The translations under genes and the position numbers were made by a program. From Megaleporinus macrocephalus (Eukaryota; Chordata; Actinopteri; Characiformes; Anostomidae): DNA of 64,000 nt. The notes beneath the pieces are model-generated. The model ran no database searches. It worked only from the letters and a program-made list of their open reading frames with translations, and was not told where the DNA came from. Shown here piece by piece: positions 1 to 12,104 of this stretch (positions are counted from its first letter, which is position 1; each line of letters starts with the position of its first letter). The stretch covers positions 14,160,576 to 14,224,575 of the forward strand of contig CM038711.1 of assembly GCA_021613375.1 (NCBI GenBank), in the 5' to 3' direction.

Positions 1-837
1 TCCACCTCTGACTCACAGACAACTTAACGAAGGGTAATGCACGCGTGATGAAAGGCTGGTGATGTTAAAACTTTTTCCTTAGGACTAAACGGCTCTGCTT
101 GCACAAGCATAGGGTAAAACCAGTTTCGTGGTCTGCCTTAACATTGAGAGGTTGACTATTACTGGAAACAGCTATTAAACTGCCTTCATTCAAGGAGAAT
201 TCTAGCAATTTGTTTATAGTGTTTGGGGTAAACAGAGCTGTTCAGAGTGGTTTGATGTGAAACCCAAAACTACCAGTGAAACTTCACATCTGCTAAGTGG
301 TAAATATGGATCTTTTGTCTTAAGACACACTGCATTTACCCCTATGCCATAAATATATTAAAAATAAAACACATACTGGGCCAAAACCATGTCTAAGTAA
401 GTAAAACAACGTCTCAGGCATCAGCCATCGCGTTTATAATCATGTCATATAATAACTTTCTGCTTTCACAGACATTAAACTCCCATCATCACCACTATGA
501 ACAACTGCGTTTCCTTAGGTGTTTATTGTAAATGCAGCATTTCTCATCAAACCAGTTAGAACGACTTAAAGCATTTAATTATTGAGAAAGTTTGAAATCA
601 ATGGAATTCATTGTAAGCTGGAGGCATCCAAGTCCAAAGGGACCACACATGCAGAATTGACAATGTACAGTAAATAAAACAGTGAATTGTTTTAGGAAAC
701 TATAGATTAGTGCAGCCAACAGGGCGTTTATATTTACTTTGGCCAAATAAACGTATATGTTCAGTGTATTAATTCCATGTAGTGTGTTCTTTGTGAAGGA
801 CTACAGCTTTAAGATTCACAGGTGAAGACTATATCAG
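1..837. other. Intron 1 sequence without a recognisable gene
   Basis: AT-rich sequence with no credible coding frame. One member of a recurrent repeat family (shared with 29945-30112, 41862-42055 and 60945-61245) lies at about 475-612. Nothing else was recognised. Confidence 0.6.
475..612. repeat. Recurrent repeat family R1, copy 1
   Basis: It shares the order CATCACCACTATGAACAA, then a CATCAAACCA-like stretch, a TTTAATTATT-like stretch and finally a TGGAATTC-like end with the copies at 29945, 41862 and 60945-61245. The family is unnamed here. No terminal inverted repeats were seen. Confidence 0.6.
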
Positions 838-1842
838 TAGAGATGGAAGGATCGATCGGCCATGTATCGGTATCGGACGATTTCTAATCAAAAAAAGTGA
901 ATGGCGATTGGCCAATATTTCTCCAATTTAGTCGATCTTGAGAGCCGATCGATGGCGTTAAACGAATGAGCCTAATTTCTGTATTTCCAGCTAGTGGTTC
1001 ATCCAGAAAGAGAAGCCCTGCCAGGTCCCTACAATTCCTATCTGAACCGCTAAGTGGAAATACATACCCTTCCATTTTCGTCAGACTGACTAAAGCAGCG
1101 GCTTCACGAGAACAGTTTAAGCGTTCATCGCATGTGCGGAAAGAAAACATTGTCCGTCTGGCAGTTTTTTACCGTATGTGACTCAGACTCATCCAGTGCA
1201 GTTTGTAACATCAGTAAAATTAGTAACATCAGCGTCTCTTGTGGGGGAACCAAGACTAAGACATTTAACACCACTAATCTGATACAGCACTGAAGAGTAC
1301 ACCACGCAGCTGAATACAGTGAGTATCAGAAAACAGCAGAGCTAGCACGTGCAGCTAGCACAAAACAAACAACCCAGAGAACAGTGCAGACCAGATCTGA
1401 CCGGTATGAACAGTACAGCAGTAACAGCCAGACAGCTAAAGGAACTACAGCCAGAGTGATTGAGTTTAAGGCTCTAGATAAGCAGCTCTTCTCGGCTGTA
1501 GAAGACGTTCATTCTGCCACTTAATATTCCAGCTGGATCCCCGCTCTGCTGTTCCTAGTAGGAAATACCCCAGATGTTGCTCTTCCGGAGCTGTATCAAG
1601 CGGTTTACACCCACATAGACCAACTTCTAATTTAGTTACAAATATTATGCTGTTTCACACGAGCTCGTTAAAAATGGTAATAACCAGTTTTCACTATGTT
1701 TCATGACTTGCCTGCACTAATAATATGTAGTCTGCTGTGGTATATAGCCCCACCCTTGATTGGTATTGGCTATCGGCCAATCAAGCTGAAAGGTGATCGG
1801 TGATCCTAATCGGCCTTAAAAACGCTGATCAGTCCATCTCTA
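838..1842. mobile_element. hAT-type non-autonomous DNA transposon, 1005 bp
   Basis: The ends match as inverted repeats beginning TAGAGATGGA on both sides. They are flanked by 8-bp direct repeats TATATCAG (830-837) and TATATGAG (1843-1850), one mismatch apart. An 8-bp target duplication is the hallmark of the hAT superfamily. Both sub-terminal regions are rich in GATCGGCC-like motifs. The open frames inside are short and do not look like a transposase. Confidence 0.82.
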
Positions 1843-2399
1843 TATATGAGCATCACAAGCAAGCTAATCCCGGTACTACTAGAGTGTTCACACTCCAACC
1901 AAACCAATGTTAAAAAAAGTCTGAACAAAATGAGATATGCGTGGAAACACCACTACATATGGACTCCCAAATTAGACCACCTATTCACAATCGGATTCAT
2001 ACGTGGTTGCTAATCCAGACAGTCTGTAGTACGGGAGAATATTTTGGAGGAAAATGATTAAAAGGAGGTAATTCACATAATTCAGTTCTAAAGCACAGTT
2101 ACACAACAGCCTGTTAAATTCTAAGGGATAAAGAAAAGATGAAGAACGTTCATGTAAAACATTACTGGTTTTGGTACTTGAACCCACTACATCGTCATAA
2201 GTAGATGTCAGACACTGTAGTACATTAAACTGTAGATTAAGAGTCATTTAATATTTACAGGCTACTCCATCTAAATAAGTAATAAGGCTCAGGAAATTAA
2301 AGGAGGAAGCATCTATGGTTCCGCTACCACCTCCACATAATCTCATAACTTTGCAAAAGTAACCCAAATTCGCCCAGAAACAGTGAAAGGGAGCAGTCA
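1843..2399. other. Intron 1 sequence, nothing recognised
   Basis: AT-rich single-copy-looking sequence without a splice-flanked coding frame, tandem repeat or inverted-repeat ends. Confidence 0.5.
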
Positions 2400-2910
2400 G
2401 TCAGCGAGCTAAATGGAGCATCCAGGCCAATCAAACTGCCCACGGCGGCCCCGCAAGACCTTCATTATCGGCTTCATTCAAATGGAAATACTCCCGTAAA
2501 AAAAAAAAAAGAAAAGGCACGTATGACACGAAGGGGTTTGTTCGCCAAGTCTTTATAGCCCGGGAAACACATTCCATCTAAACAGTGACAAACTGAATCG
2601 TGCAAACGAGGCCGCGGTGGCGGGCGAAACATGACAAACGGCGTCTCCGGCGGCAATCGTGCCGCGTCTGCATGCAGGGGAAGGATGGAATGACAAAGCA
2701 GGCAGTCTCAGTGTCCCCATTTCGAAGGATGCTGCTGAGGCACACTTGCCAGATACAGACTTTACAAGACAGCCTTGCCTGGAAAGGGCTGTGTGGGCGA
2801 ACGCCCAGCCACTGTCTGTTCGGACCAACAAAGAACATACGGTCAGCTCGGGCCAACGGTGTAGCTTTCCAACAGCAGTACAGCACACATACGTCAATGA
2901 AGAGTGAAAA
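2400..2910. other. CpG-rich unique block in intron 1, candidate regulatory element
   Basis: This block is clearly richer in G+C and CpG than the flanking DNA and contains no repeat signature. It includes CCGCGGTGGCGGGCG at 2611-2625 and further CpG-dense stretches to about 2860. Several overlapping short frames exist on both strands, but none resembles a known protein or has convincing splice sites. A conserved enhancer or alternative promoter inside arhgap42 intron 1 is an inference only. Confidence 0.35.
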
Positions 2911-3019
2911 GATAAGAGGAACTCAGTGGCGTTATGTGCACTGTGTTCCTAATGGTGCTTGTAATGTCTAACAGTGATTAATGTAATGAAAACCAAGAAC
3001 ATTATATGTAACACAGTCA

Positions 3020-4000
3020 TAGGAAACAGAAATAGGCTACACCTCCATACATTTGAACATTGCATAGAACACTATTATAGGGAACAGAAATAGGGCCCTT
3101 TACCAGTGTTCTTTACACTGGAACACTATACAGAACACTATTATAGGAAGGAGAAATAGTCTGCTACCCAATGTTCTCTACACTGGAACACTATATAGAA
3201 CACAAAAAAAGGGAACAGGGATAGTCTCCTAACAACTGTAAACAACTGCACGATTCAGTTTGTGTATTATAGGGGACAGAAATGGTCCCTTAACCAGTGT
3301 TCTCTATATTGGTACACTATATAGAACATTATTATAGAAGACAGAAATGGTCCCATCACTGATGTTCTCAAAACCTAGTGAGCTGTCTACATAGACAGCA
3401 TTTTACGTCATAGTATGCGCTCCCGACACATAGACTGTCCCAATTCTTACATACCTTAAACATGCTGTCTACTAAGACACCTTATTTTGGCCCGATTTAC
3501 AATCTATGAGCAGTGAAGTGGTTTTGAAATGTAAGTTATTTTGATTCTCTCTGGTGTTTTAATGTGTTTCTTGTCATATAATCACACACAACAGTATTTT
3601 ATTTACTTATTTTACAATATTTATTTATTTACAACTTTGTAACGAGTCATTGACCATTTTGCAGTTTTATACTGAGCCATTAGCATTTATGCTAGCAGAT
3701 TTTTGAGCCTCGGGCTATTGTTTTGGATGCCGGCTGGTAACTTAGCAACCAGCTAAACCACCGGTTTTGTGCCGCAGTGGGCGGGAACAAGCCGTGAAGC
3801 TGTTGCTCTCTAACTAAATCGTCTCAGTAATCTGTTTATGAGGAGATGAGGAGAGAAAACTGCTACTTAAACAGCTGCCTACCTAGACAGCCTACTTAGA
3901 CAGCTCACTAGGTTTTGAGACACACCCGATATAGAACACTATTATAGGGAACAGAATTATGGTCCTTCACCACTGTTCTCTACATTGGAACACTATATAT
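3020..4000. repeat. Minisatellite with about 90-bp units, interrupted
   Basis: Diverged tandem units repeat the order GAACACTAT, ATAGAACACTATTATAGG, a purine-rich GGAACAGAAATAG stretch, then CCAGTGTTCTCTACATTGG. About four units lie between 3040 and 3366 and another at about 3925-4000. The array is split by an inverted-repeat element at 3367-3919. Confidence 0.8.
3367..3919. mobile_element. Inverted-repeat DNA element (MITE-like) inside a minisatellite
   Basis: The ends form a perfect 23-bp terminal inverted repeat. The left copy starts CTCAAAACCTAGTGAGCTG at 3367, and the right copy is its reverse complement ending at 3919. Shorter TAGACAGC motifs are repeated just inside each end. No transposase frame is present. 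The target duplication is unclear because the element sits in repetitive DNA, so the superfamily is left open. Confidence 0.82.
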
Positions 4001-5987
4001 TAAATTTCTTTTTGTAATTTTTGTACTTTTGTATTATATTATGTAGTTGTACATAATTATGTAGTAAATTATTGATGACAAATGTCAGATTACACAAAAT
4101 ACAGCCTTAGCACACATGTAAGCACATGCATACACACACAAGCACAGTTTATTAATATATTTATGAGTGTACAAAATCTATAAATGTATGAGTAACTAAA
4201 TCTGTAACATTTGAAAATTTAAAGCCCCAAAAAATGACTATAAATTCAGGGTGAAGGGGTTAAATGCTTGGGTACTATGAGACACTGCTGGCAAATGACT
4301 GTACACTTGACCAGTCTCTACCTTAGCGCAGAATGATGGGATGGTGTTAGTCTGGATGTGCTGTGAAAGTAGCCCTTTTTAAATGAACAGATTTACAATG
4401 ATCCACCTATTCAGCCTAGAGCAGTTTAGCTCCACCCAAAGCAGTGTTTCAGCACTCCTTGCTTTTTACCTCAAGGGAACAAATAAAAAGAGAGAGTCAG
4501 TCAACACCTGACTATAGTATAGGCCGCTGCCTCAACTCCCATCCATCTCAGCTTTATAGTACTTAAGGTATAGTTTTAGATATAGCTTTGCTCCTCACAC
4601 ATATAACATACAGGCCTATTTCCACCCACATTACTTGCCCAGGGTAAGAACTACAGGTTCCGCGAAGCAGGAACACAGTGGTAAGCAGGTTTTGCAAAGC
4701 ATCAGGGAAATCAACAGCAAGATTACAAGACAAACAGGCACAAAACATCAAAGAAGCTATGATCAATGGTGTCAAACCAGCCAGACTGAAGCATTTCCTC
4801 CTTGTGGAAAGTGAATTGTTTGCAAAGCAGGAAGATGATTACATATTTGAGCCTTTTTTGAAATGTGCTCTGTCTGGCAGTCATGGGGTCATCTTTCCCG
4901 TATTCACATCATTCATTCTCACATATGGTTTAAACCAAAAAAAAAAAAATATTGATGTGTTCTAGGATGCTGAACATGGCTGTTATCTCTTTTGTTTAAC
5001 CTCTTGTTGCCTCTAAGGATGCAAGCGAGCTAGTGCCAGAAAAGCATGTCCCTAAATGAGGATGTGGGCCTGGATCTGGCTCGTGGGAGTGTTTCTGTAA
5101 AGGCCACTGATACACTGAACATTCACTTCCTCTCATCCACAGCAGATGAATTGCAGTCAGCGCTCACAGACATGGTACACATGGCTGCTTGCTTAAAGTA
5201 TATTTTTCCGTAGTATAAGATAAGTAGGCTTGTGGCTCATGTTGAATCTATTAATATGATGGGCAGATTCTGAAGCATTGGCACAATATCTGCAAAGAGA
5301 GAGCACGGGAGAGATACAGACATACACACACACACACACACACAGGCTCACTGACAAACATTATCAGGGGGAAGGAAAGGACATGGTTACACAACCTTGT
5401 TTACTGTGCATTTCCTGTGGCCTAGCCTCAAGAGCATTGCTCTTACTCACATAAACACAACAAGCTCCCAGAAGGCCGAGAGATCCGAACAGACAACGCA
5501 GTGACGGGCCGGAGCGCTCGACAAAAAAAAAAAAAAGAACGAAAAAAGAAAAGAAGTAAAAGGACAAAAACATGTCCAAAATGTCACTGGCTGGCTACAC
5601 AATGTTGAGTCTCACTGTTATGTAAGGCCAGGTGAGGAAAGAAAAATGACTGATTAACCATCTGAGAGTTACAGTATGTCTCGTTGACTTGTGTAAACCA
5701 TCTCTTCAGCAGGGCTGCGCAATACGGCGACTGTTAATCATTATCATGGTAATGGTTTTTGCAGTATGCCCACAAAATGCTCTCTTATTGCACGCTATGA
5801 CCTTTCTGGCTAGTCTGAGATGCTCTGGTTGTGCTTTAAAAAAGGTCATGGCCCACAGAAGCTAAAGCACAGGAGCCAACAAAGCTATTTAACTTTGGTC
5901 AATGTAATGATTAAACATGTCTTAATCATGGCAGAGGTTCGCCCATGATATCTTTAAATTACGATCACAGTTGTGATACTGTACAGG
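4001..5987. other. Intron 1 sequence with simple repeats
   Basis: No gene was recognised. A (CA)n run lies at about 5322-5344 and an A-rich tract at 5522-5560. The stretch around 4400-4450 resembles one near 16180-16210 (TTTAGCTCC context), suggesting an old interspersed repeat. Confidence 0.5.
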
Positions 5988-6894
5988 TTGGGCTGGGTGA
6001 TATGGGAAAAAATCTTATCACAATATTTTTTTTCATATCAGTTAATATCGATATCATGATATAAATCATATCACTATTGTCTTTTTACTTTATGTGAGAA
6101 GTAAAGAAATTTTGTTCAATTGTTTTTTATCCTCTGATTTATTTTCTATAAATAAGTACAAATGTACTATAGAACATTACACAACTGTATTTCAAATAAA
6201 TTGAACACACACACACACACACACAAATATATTTATGGGGCAATATTAGTATGAAAAGTATTCACACAGACACTGTGTTGAGCAGGCTGTTGCTGGCTCA
6301 AGTTCGGGCTGAGGAAAGGACTGTTTTTGTTTGCTCATAGCAGTGAGTCGACTCTCTGTCTGCTCAAATGGGGAGTTGGTATAGCGATTCTGTTTTTGGT
6401 AGAAAATAACGTTTCTTTTCTCAGGATTTTTGCTTATAAAGTCAACTTTGCCTCAGCATTCTCATTTGAACTCTTGCAATACACATATTTATCTTTATCA
6501 ATTACGAAATTATGTCGACTAGCATAACGTGCGTTGATGCGTTGCAAAGGTGGCCGCTCCTACTGAAAACATGGATTTATCCGGAGCGCAAGCCGCAGCT
6601 ACAAACAATCGCTCGCGTGCATCTAAAGTTGTGGGAGAGTTTTACACAGAAACACAACAGTGTGGTGCTCTGTCAGCTCTGCACAGTGGAGATGATCACA
6701 ACAGTGCAACTGCTATACATGAACACTTGAAGCTCAAACATCCCGTAGTGCTTTGTCAACACAGCGTTCGTGTTGTCTCTCAAAACATGGACAGAACTTA
6801 ATTCTATCGACTTTCTATCGATTACGTCTTATAGTTTTATGGAGGAAACTTTATTTCGCAATCATTATCGTTATCGTTTTATCGTCCAACTCTA
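5988..6894 (+). mobile_element. hAT transposon remnant carrying a broken BED zinc finger
   Basis: The element starts TTGGGCTGGGTGATATGGG and ends with a related inverted sequence (CCAACTCTA). It is flanked by TGTACAGG (5980-5987) and TGCACAGG (6895-6902), an 8-bp target duplication with one mismatch. Both ends match the element at 14178-14975. Between about 6512 and 6760, pieces of a BED-type zinc finger appear in two frames: LCQLCTVE supplies the paired cysteines in one, and HEHLKLKHP supplies the paired histidines in another. That is how hAT (ZBED-like) transposases begin. Frameshifts separate the pieces and the catalytic region is absent, so this is a dead internal-deletion derivative. Confidence 0.85.
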
Positions 6895-6950
6895 TGCACA
6901 GGTGACAAATTAAAGGAAAACTCAACATAAGGTACCTCGGTAAGCTGTTG

Positions 6951-7941
6951 CCAGGCCTGTCACAATCATTACATAAACACCTAATCACAAATATTTGAGC
7001 TTTTTCAGCCCTTTCAGAAGCTGACATGTAAATGCATGTAAATAAAAAGTGTCTGTCCTCAGTTGGGGGTTACTACTAATATAATATGAATCACGATCCA
7101 GGAGTTACCATTCAATATATTGGAATATAAGGCCATACTGCAAGCAAGACAGCATCACAATCTTTAAAACATAATTTTAGGAAAACTGTCATAGTTTTAA
7201 TAACACATCACCAGATACATAGGTTTGGTAATGCTAATGTTGCTAATACACCCTTGTTTATGTTGAAGTAAAATAATCTAATAGAGAATAACGTTTCGAC
7301 ACAAATCTTTGATTGTAAACTGTTGATCAAAAATCGATACAGTGTCACACAATATAATATTATAATATTCAATATTACACATCTAGCAGAGGCATGATAC
7401 CTAATCAGCTCATTTTGGCTTGGGGACCTGTTATTCTCATTTTAGTGTTCATAGTTCTATTTTTGGAATAGATTCACAGAATAGAATAGATTTACATTCT
7501 TGGATTTTCTTAAAACAAAAATATCTTTTTCATACTGGCGACTATTATTTCATATGTAGCCCGAGTGAGTCAATCCTGAAAGTCAGGTAGACTCGATCGA
7601 CCTTTACCGCTTGACAGGAGCAGGATCTTTTGGAGTGTTCTCCAGGGGGCAATAAGGACTGTGTTACAAAGATGACACCACCATGTAACAGAGAAAAGGG
7701 CTGGAATTCCAACAAGGCGTTTCAGGCATCTGATAAATGTGGCTTCTGTTGGAGACAGGTTCTCCCTGTAGGGCTTACATGCACAAAAAGCTACACAACA
7801 CGCAAAGAGAAAGGGAAAAAACAAAAAGCATATTAGGTGCCCTTTAATAGTTACACGTAAATATAAAAACAACTACAGTTAATTGCAGCTATTCATACAG
7901 CAATGAATCGATCCTGGAAATTTCAGGATCGTGACAGGCCT
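6951..7941. mobile_element. Probable hAT-like element with AGGCCTGTCAC ends
   Basis: AGGCCTGTCACAATC near 6953 and its inverted partner GATCGTGACAGGCCT ending at 7941 form inverted termini. The outside octamers AGCTGTTG (6943-6950) and AGGTGTTG (7942-7949) differ at one base but are offset by two bases from the matching ends, so the target duplication is only suggestive. The interior has no transposase frame. Confidence 0.55.
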
Positions 7942-8119
7942 AGGTGTTGGGCCACCACAAGCTGCCAAAACAGCTTAGGTAGAACTGTACGCAATGTATG
8001 TAATGCTATTCTTCCAAATCATTTTCCAACCAACCAGTGTTTTGATAACTGCGGTGGAGAGTCCTGTCTGAAATTACCCAGATCTGCTGACTGCAAATGC
8101 CATAAAACATGACTTACTA

Positions 8120-8420
8120 GCATGTATTCAGTGACACTCATGACCTCTGCATGGTGGCATTTTCATCCTGGAAGAGACCACTCAGGACCATCAGGACAGA
8201 AATGCTTTATTATGGGACAAAAGGGATCAGTTAGAATATCTTAGTATTGATTTGCAGCGACCCATCCCTTTAAGGCAATCGATGGACCAAACCATGCCAG
8301 CAAAATGCACCACCCCCCAGCATAACACACAGCCACGGACCTCCTCAATGTGTTCAGGCCTGTCCTGTTCTCTTGTATATAGTGATTCATCAGACTAGAT
8401 CACATTTTTCAACATCTATA
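8120..8420 (-). pseudogene. Tc1/mariner transposase relic, central region
   Basis: The minus-strand reading contains GAFCWHGL (about 8285-8330) and, further on, LFQDENATMQR (about 8135-8180). These correspond to the conserved WGAFCWHGLGPL-type block and the LFQDDNAP-type catalytic-aspartate block of Tc1 transposases. Frames shift and stop between them. Neither terminal repeat was found, so this is a decayed internal fragment. Confidence 0.72.
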
Positions 8421-9352
8421 GAGCAGTGCCGCTACACAGTCTGATCACATCATGCATTGACATTGTCAGTCACCAGGAAGAGTTGCTTTTCTGTTTTTCC
8501 TCTCACATACTGCGCTAATGCGAGAGCGTCATGCTTTCAACCCCGAGGTCTTTTCCATAGATCTAAATGCAGGGGTTGTTTGAGTTCCTGTTCCTACTGC
8601 AGCATTAGCCAGTTCAGCAGTCTTTGAAGCTAATGCCATCTGTGCACCAATAATCAACTGTCTTTCAAAATCATTTAGATCTTAGATCAGTGCCTGCGCA
8701 CAGAGCATGGTAAGGTGTTAATTGCTGAATTGTATCATGCTGTACACCTGTCTGGAAGCATCTGCACTCGTGTTTCTCCCTTTATTTACTCTGCTTTTTA
8801 CTTGAATTCAACACCTGGTGTGTACAAATCTGGTATTGTCCAGCCCTACAGAGTATTAAATAAAAATAACTGTTAAATGAGTATTAAATAAAAATAGCTG
8901 TTAAATGAACCACAATATGTAACTAATACTTTAATTCCTGTGTCTAAATATAACTCTTCAGTTGCTGGAATCATTAACAGTGTGATGCACTGATATGGGA
9001 ATTGTAGGCTTATCCCAATATTTTTTTTTATGTACATGTCTGATGATTATTATAATGATACATAAAGATTTATGAAATATAGAGACTGGGATGGAATTTA
9101 TGGTGGTCGACAAGACACAATGCACAGTGCACTTCAAAACACAATGCAAACCTAATCAACATGACTACACCTGAACTACATTAGAGAAGCTTCTGGAAGA
9201 CTCTCTGAAAGAGAGTGACTCGCTCAAAAGACTGCAGATGCTCTTACTACAGTAAGTTTATGGTTAACTTGGCTGGCTAGTTAGCTATCTGACCAGTCAT
9301 AGCTGGAATTTGTTTATTGCTATTTAAAATTTTACAGAAACTTTTCCATTGT
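8421..9352. other. Intron 1 sequence, no gene
   Basis: No coding frame with plausible splice sites. A 28-bp block containing GTATTAAATAAAAATA is tandemly duplicated at about 8853-8910. The remainder is AT-rich. Confidence 0.5.
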
Positions 9353-9717
9353 GTATTCCATCCATCCATCCATCCATCCATCATCTGCCGCTAAATCCCG
9401 CTATTCTGGGTCATGGGGGGGCTGGAGCCAATCCCAGCATCATTAGGCGAAGGTGGAGAACACCATGGACAGTTCGCCAGTCCATCACATGGCCAACACT
9501 CATGCACAAACACCTACAGGCCAGTACGTGACCAATCAACCTTTCATGTATGTGTTTAGACATGTGTGAAGAAACCGGAGTACACGGAGGAAGCCCACTC
9601 AAGCACGGGGAGAACATACAAACTCCACACAGAATGGCCCGGACCGGGAATCCAACCCGGATCGTCTTGCTGTGAGACGACAGTGCTAACCACTACACCA
9701 CCGTGCCGCCCCCCCTT
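9353..9717 (-). mobile_element. tRNA-derived SINE with (GATG)n tail
   Basis: On the minus strand the element opens with a tRNA-like head. Box A is TGGTGTAGTGG (9690-9700) and box B is GGGTTGGATTCCC (9646-9658). The body includes GTTCTCCCCGTG and CTCCGG-type segments, and it ends in (GATG)n, seen as (CATC)n at 9358-9382 on the plus strand. A GATG tail is typical of elements mobilised by RTE-clade LINEs. Related copies lie at 11594-11870 and 28490-28800. Confidence 0.85.
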
Positions 9718-9737
9718 CACTGTGTATTGTTTCTGTT

Positions 9738-10260
9738 TATTTATTTATTTGTTTATAGTTTGTAGCTGCATTTAGAATAGCTGTGATGCTGGAGGAATAA
9801 ATGAATGTGCCTTCACATGATGAGATGATGTGCAAACGAGCCTGGGTGACATATTAAAGTTATAAGGTTTGGTGACTAGTTAAAATTATTTTGACCTTTA
9901 GTCTTAAAACCCTAGGTCAGATTACGGCCCTGGACCTCAGACCCCAGTTTGGGAACTGCTACTTCAGTGCATTTCACAAAGCACTGTATTATAACTACTG
10001 TATCTCAAATTTCTTTGACTGACTTTCATTTTTCTATATCTTCTGAACACAACAGAAGCTCCAATACTAATACTAATTAATACTGGTCTAAAGGAAATGT
10101 TTCAAAATCACCTGGAATAAAACCTCTTTATAGGAATTTACATTGAAAGTAAAGAACATTTTTGGCCTCTCCTGTAAACTTAGGACACTTTGGACAGCGG
10201 TGATATGTGGCTATGCTATGTGTATGAAAGTGCCTTTGTAAACAAACTTCTATTTGAGTT
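9738..10260. repeat. Diverged duplicated block, copy 1
   Basis: Segments such as GTAGCTGCATT...GAGGAATAAATGAATGTGCC, GCCTGGGTGACAT, CCTAGGTCAGA and CTTTGTAAACAAA recur in the same order at about 12105-12450. This is either a local duplication or two copies of one unnamed interspersed repeat. Confidence 0.6.
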
Positions 10261-10383
10261 TGCAGTGCATCTGTGAAATGTATGTATGGTGTAGTCATTT
10301 CCATGAAATTTCCATGAAAGCATCTATAAATTTGCAGCCCATTTTATTATGAAATGCAACATTTATTTGTAGATGACTATAAA

Positions 10384-10767
10384 TAGGGGTGTAAGAAAAT
10401 ATAAAAATATCGAATATCAGGATATTATGTTTCAGGATACTGTATCGATTCTCTAAAACACAGTATTGATACACAGATTCCTGGCGGGCAGTGACTCATT
10501 GTGTGTTGTGTTTAAACCTCTGACCACTAGATAGCAGTGTTGTAATCCATTTCAGCTCCACTCCAACAATAACAAGCAGCACAAGGGTGCAATGCTATTG
10601 TAAGCATTGGCAAACCTTATCATATAGTGGTGTGTTTAATAGGATATAAAAAAATCACAGTATATAACTTTGCTTGCAGTATCGCAGTATATCACAATAT
10701 ATTGAATTGTGACCGCTGTAGCACGATACGTATTGTATCGCCAGGTTCTTGCCAATACACAGCCCTA
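10384..10767. mobile_element. MITE with TAGGGNTGTR ends, copy 1
   Basis: The element starts TAGGGGTGTAAGAAAATA and ends with CACAGCCCTA, an imperfect inverted repeat, and is rich in ATATCG/CGATAC motifs. An inverted relative lies at 19515-19822; both share the core around ACCACTAGATAGCAGTGTTG. No clean target duplication remains. Confidence 0.7.
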
Positions 10768-10959
10768 GTTAGAAATGCAATAAAAAAAACAGTATGAACA
10801 GCTTGAAATATCACTCAAATATTATATAATATATTTTATAAATATATATTTTTTTATTTATTATTTAGTTGTTGTTTTTATATGTATCTGCCGATACAAA
10901 CATGATTCAGATAACATTGTGCATCCTTACTGGATTGCCCTTCATTGCCCTTCCAAAAA

Positions 10960-11590
10960 CCCAGAGCAGCGATTTTAGATAATTATGGAAAAGCTTACTC
11001 TCTCAGTTCAGCACGCACCCACACTAATGCTGATCTGAACGATCTTAATCGCTTTCATACAGAATAAGACTCTTTGATCAGACACAACCTCTGACCCAGC
11101 AGATGTGGAAGAAGCCTTAAATGGAGCTGGACCTTGCTTTGATTAACCAGACAGAAGGGCTTTGAAACTGAACGGAACTAATGGTGACTCCAGGAACGTG
11201 AGAGATCGTTTTAAAATCCGGAGTGACAGGTCAACAAATGAGATAAATGACCACATCAGAGGAGACTTTCAAACAACCATATTCCAGTGGAAGCAAAGCT
11301 GGACGAATTCCAAGCCAACAACTTGAGCTGGACAATATGAGGACACTTATGAGGACGTTATCTCGTCACTGTTGACACTTTTTTGACGTTCTTGACAAAA
11401 CCAGTCGGTTTGAACTAGATTTACTGCAGTGTAGTAGTTGATTTGATACACACAAATAACTGTTTTCCAAAAATTCATTGGTCCAATTGTTCCAAAACTG
11501 TGTCAAAACTATGGCAAACAATGGCATCAGGTAGCATATTCACAACCATTTAATAGCTTTAACCATGTAATGGCGTTCAGTGATGGAGCT
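10960..11590. other. Unique-looking intron sequence
   Basis: Non-repetitive, moderately GC-balanced sequence from about 10960 to 11340 with no coding frame and no inverted or tandem repeats. A conserved non-coding element is possible but unproven. Confidence 0.3.
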
Positions 11591-11593
11591 ATA

Positions 11594-11870
11594 AGATGGT
11601 GGTTAGCACTATCGCCCCACAGTAAGACGATACAGGTCTGACCCCGGATCTGGGCCATCCAGTGTGGAATTTGCATGTTCTCCCCATGTTTGGTGGGTTT
11701 CCTCTGGGTGCTCCAGATTCCTCTCAGAGTCCAAAGAAATGTAGGTTAAGTTGATTGGTAACTGTAAATTGCTCATAGGTGTGAGTGTGTGCGCGAGGTA
11801 CGTGGAAGGGCATCCGACGTGAAACACTTGTAGCATGGCGACCCCTGTAGAAGGGAAAAAGCCAAAAGAT
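11594..11870 (+). mobile_element. 5'-truncated SINE related to 9353-9717
   Basis: It begins inside the tRNA-like head (GGTGGTTAGCACTATCGCC) and continues through TGCATGTTCTCCCC and a TCCTCTGGGTGCTCC-type body segment. It ends in a GCGACCCCTGTAGAAGGG tail region, as in other fish SINE/LINE copies. Box A is incomplete. Confidence 0.8.
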
Positions 11871-12104
11871 GTGTGTGTGGTGGAGCTTTAAGAGGTGGAT
11901 GTCTGTTTCCTATCACCACCACTGTATTCTGAGTCAGCGACTTAGTTCTAGCTTGGAGCATTTCCCATCAAAAAAGCACAGCAAAAAACAAACAAACAAA
12001 CAAACAAAAAAACAAGGGAATTCTCCCTTTGCACTTCTCAGCCATTCTAGCAGGTGGTTTTCTTAATAGACATTCCACACATGTATATTTTCTCTTTCAC
12101 TCTG

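Noticed and set aside
2553..2971. Overlapping frames of 82-123 codons
   Set aside because: Several frames on both strands are open at once because of high GC; none resembles a known protein and no splice sites fit.
9640..9710. tRNA gene suggested by box A and box B
   Set aside because: The boxes belong to a SINE head with a long body and (GATG)n tail, and a cloverleaf was not evident.
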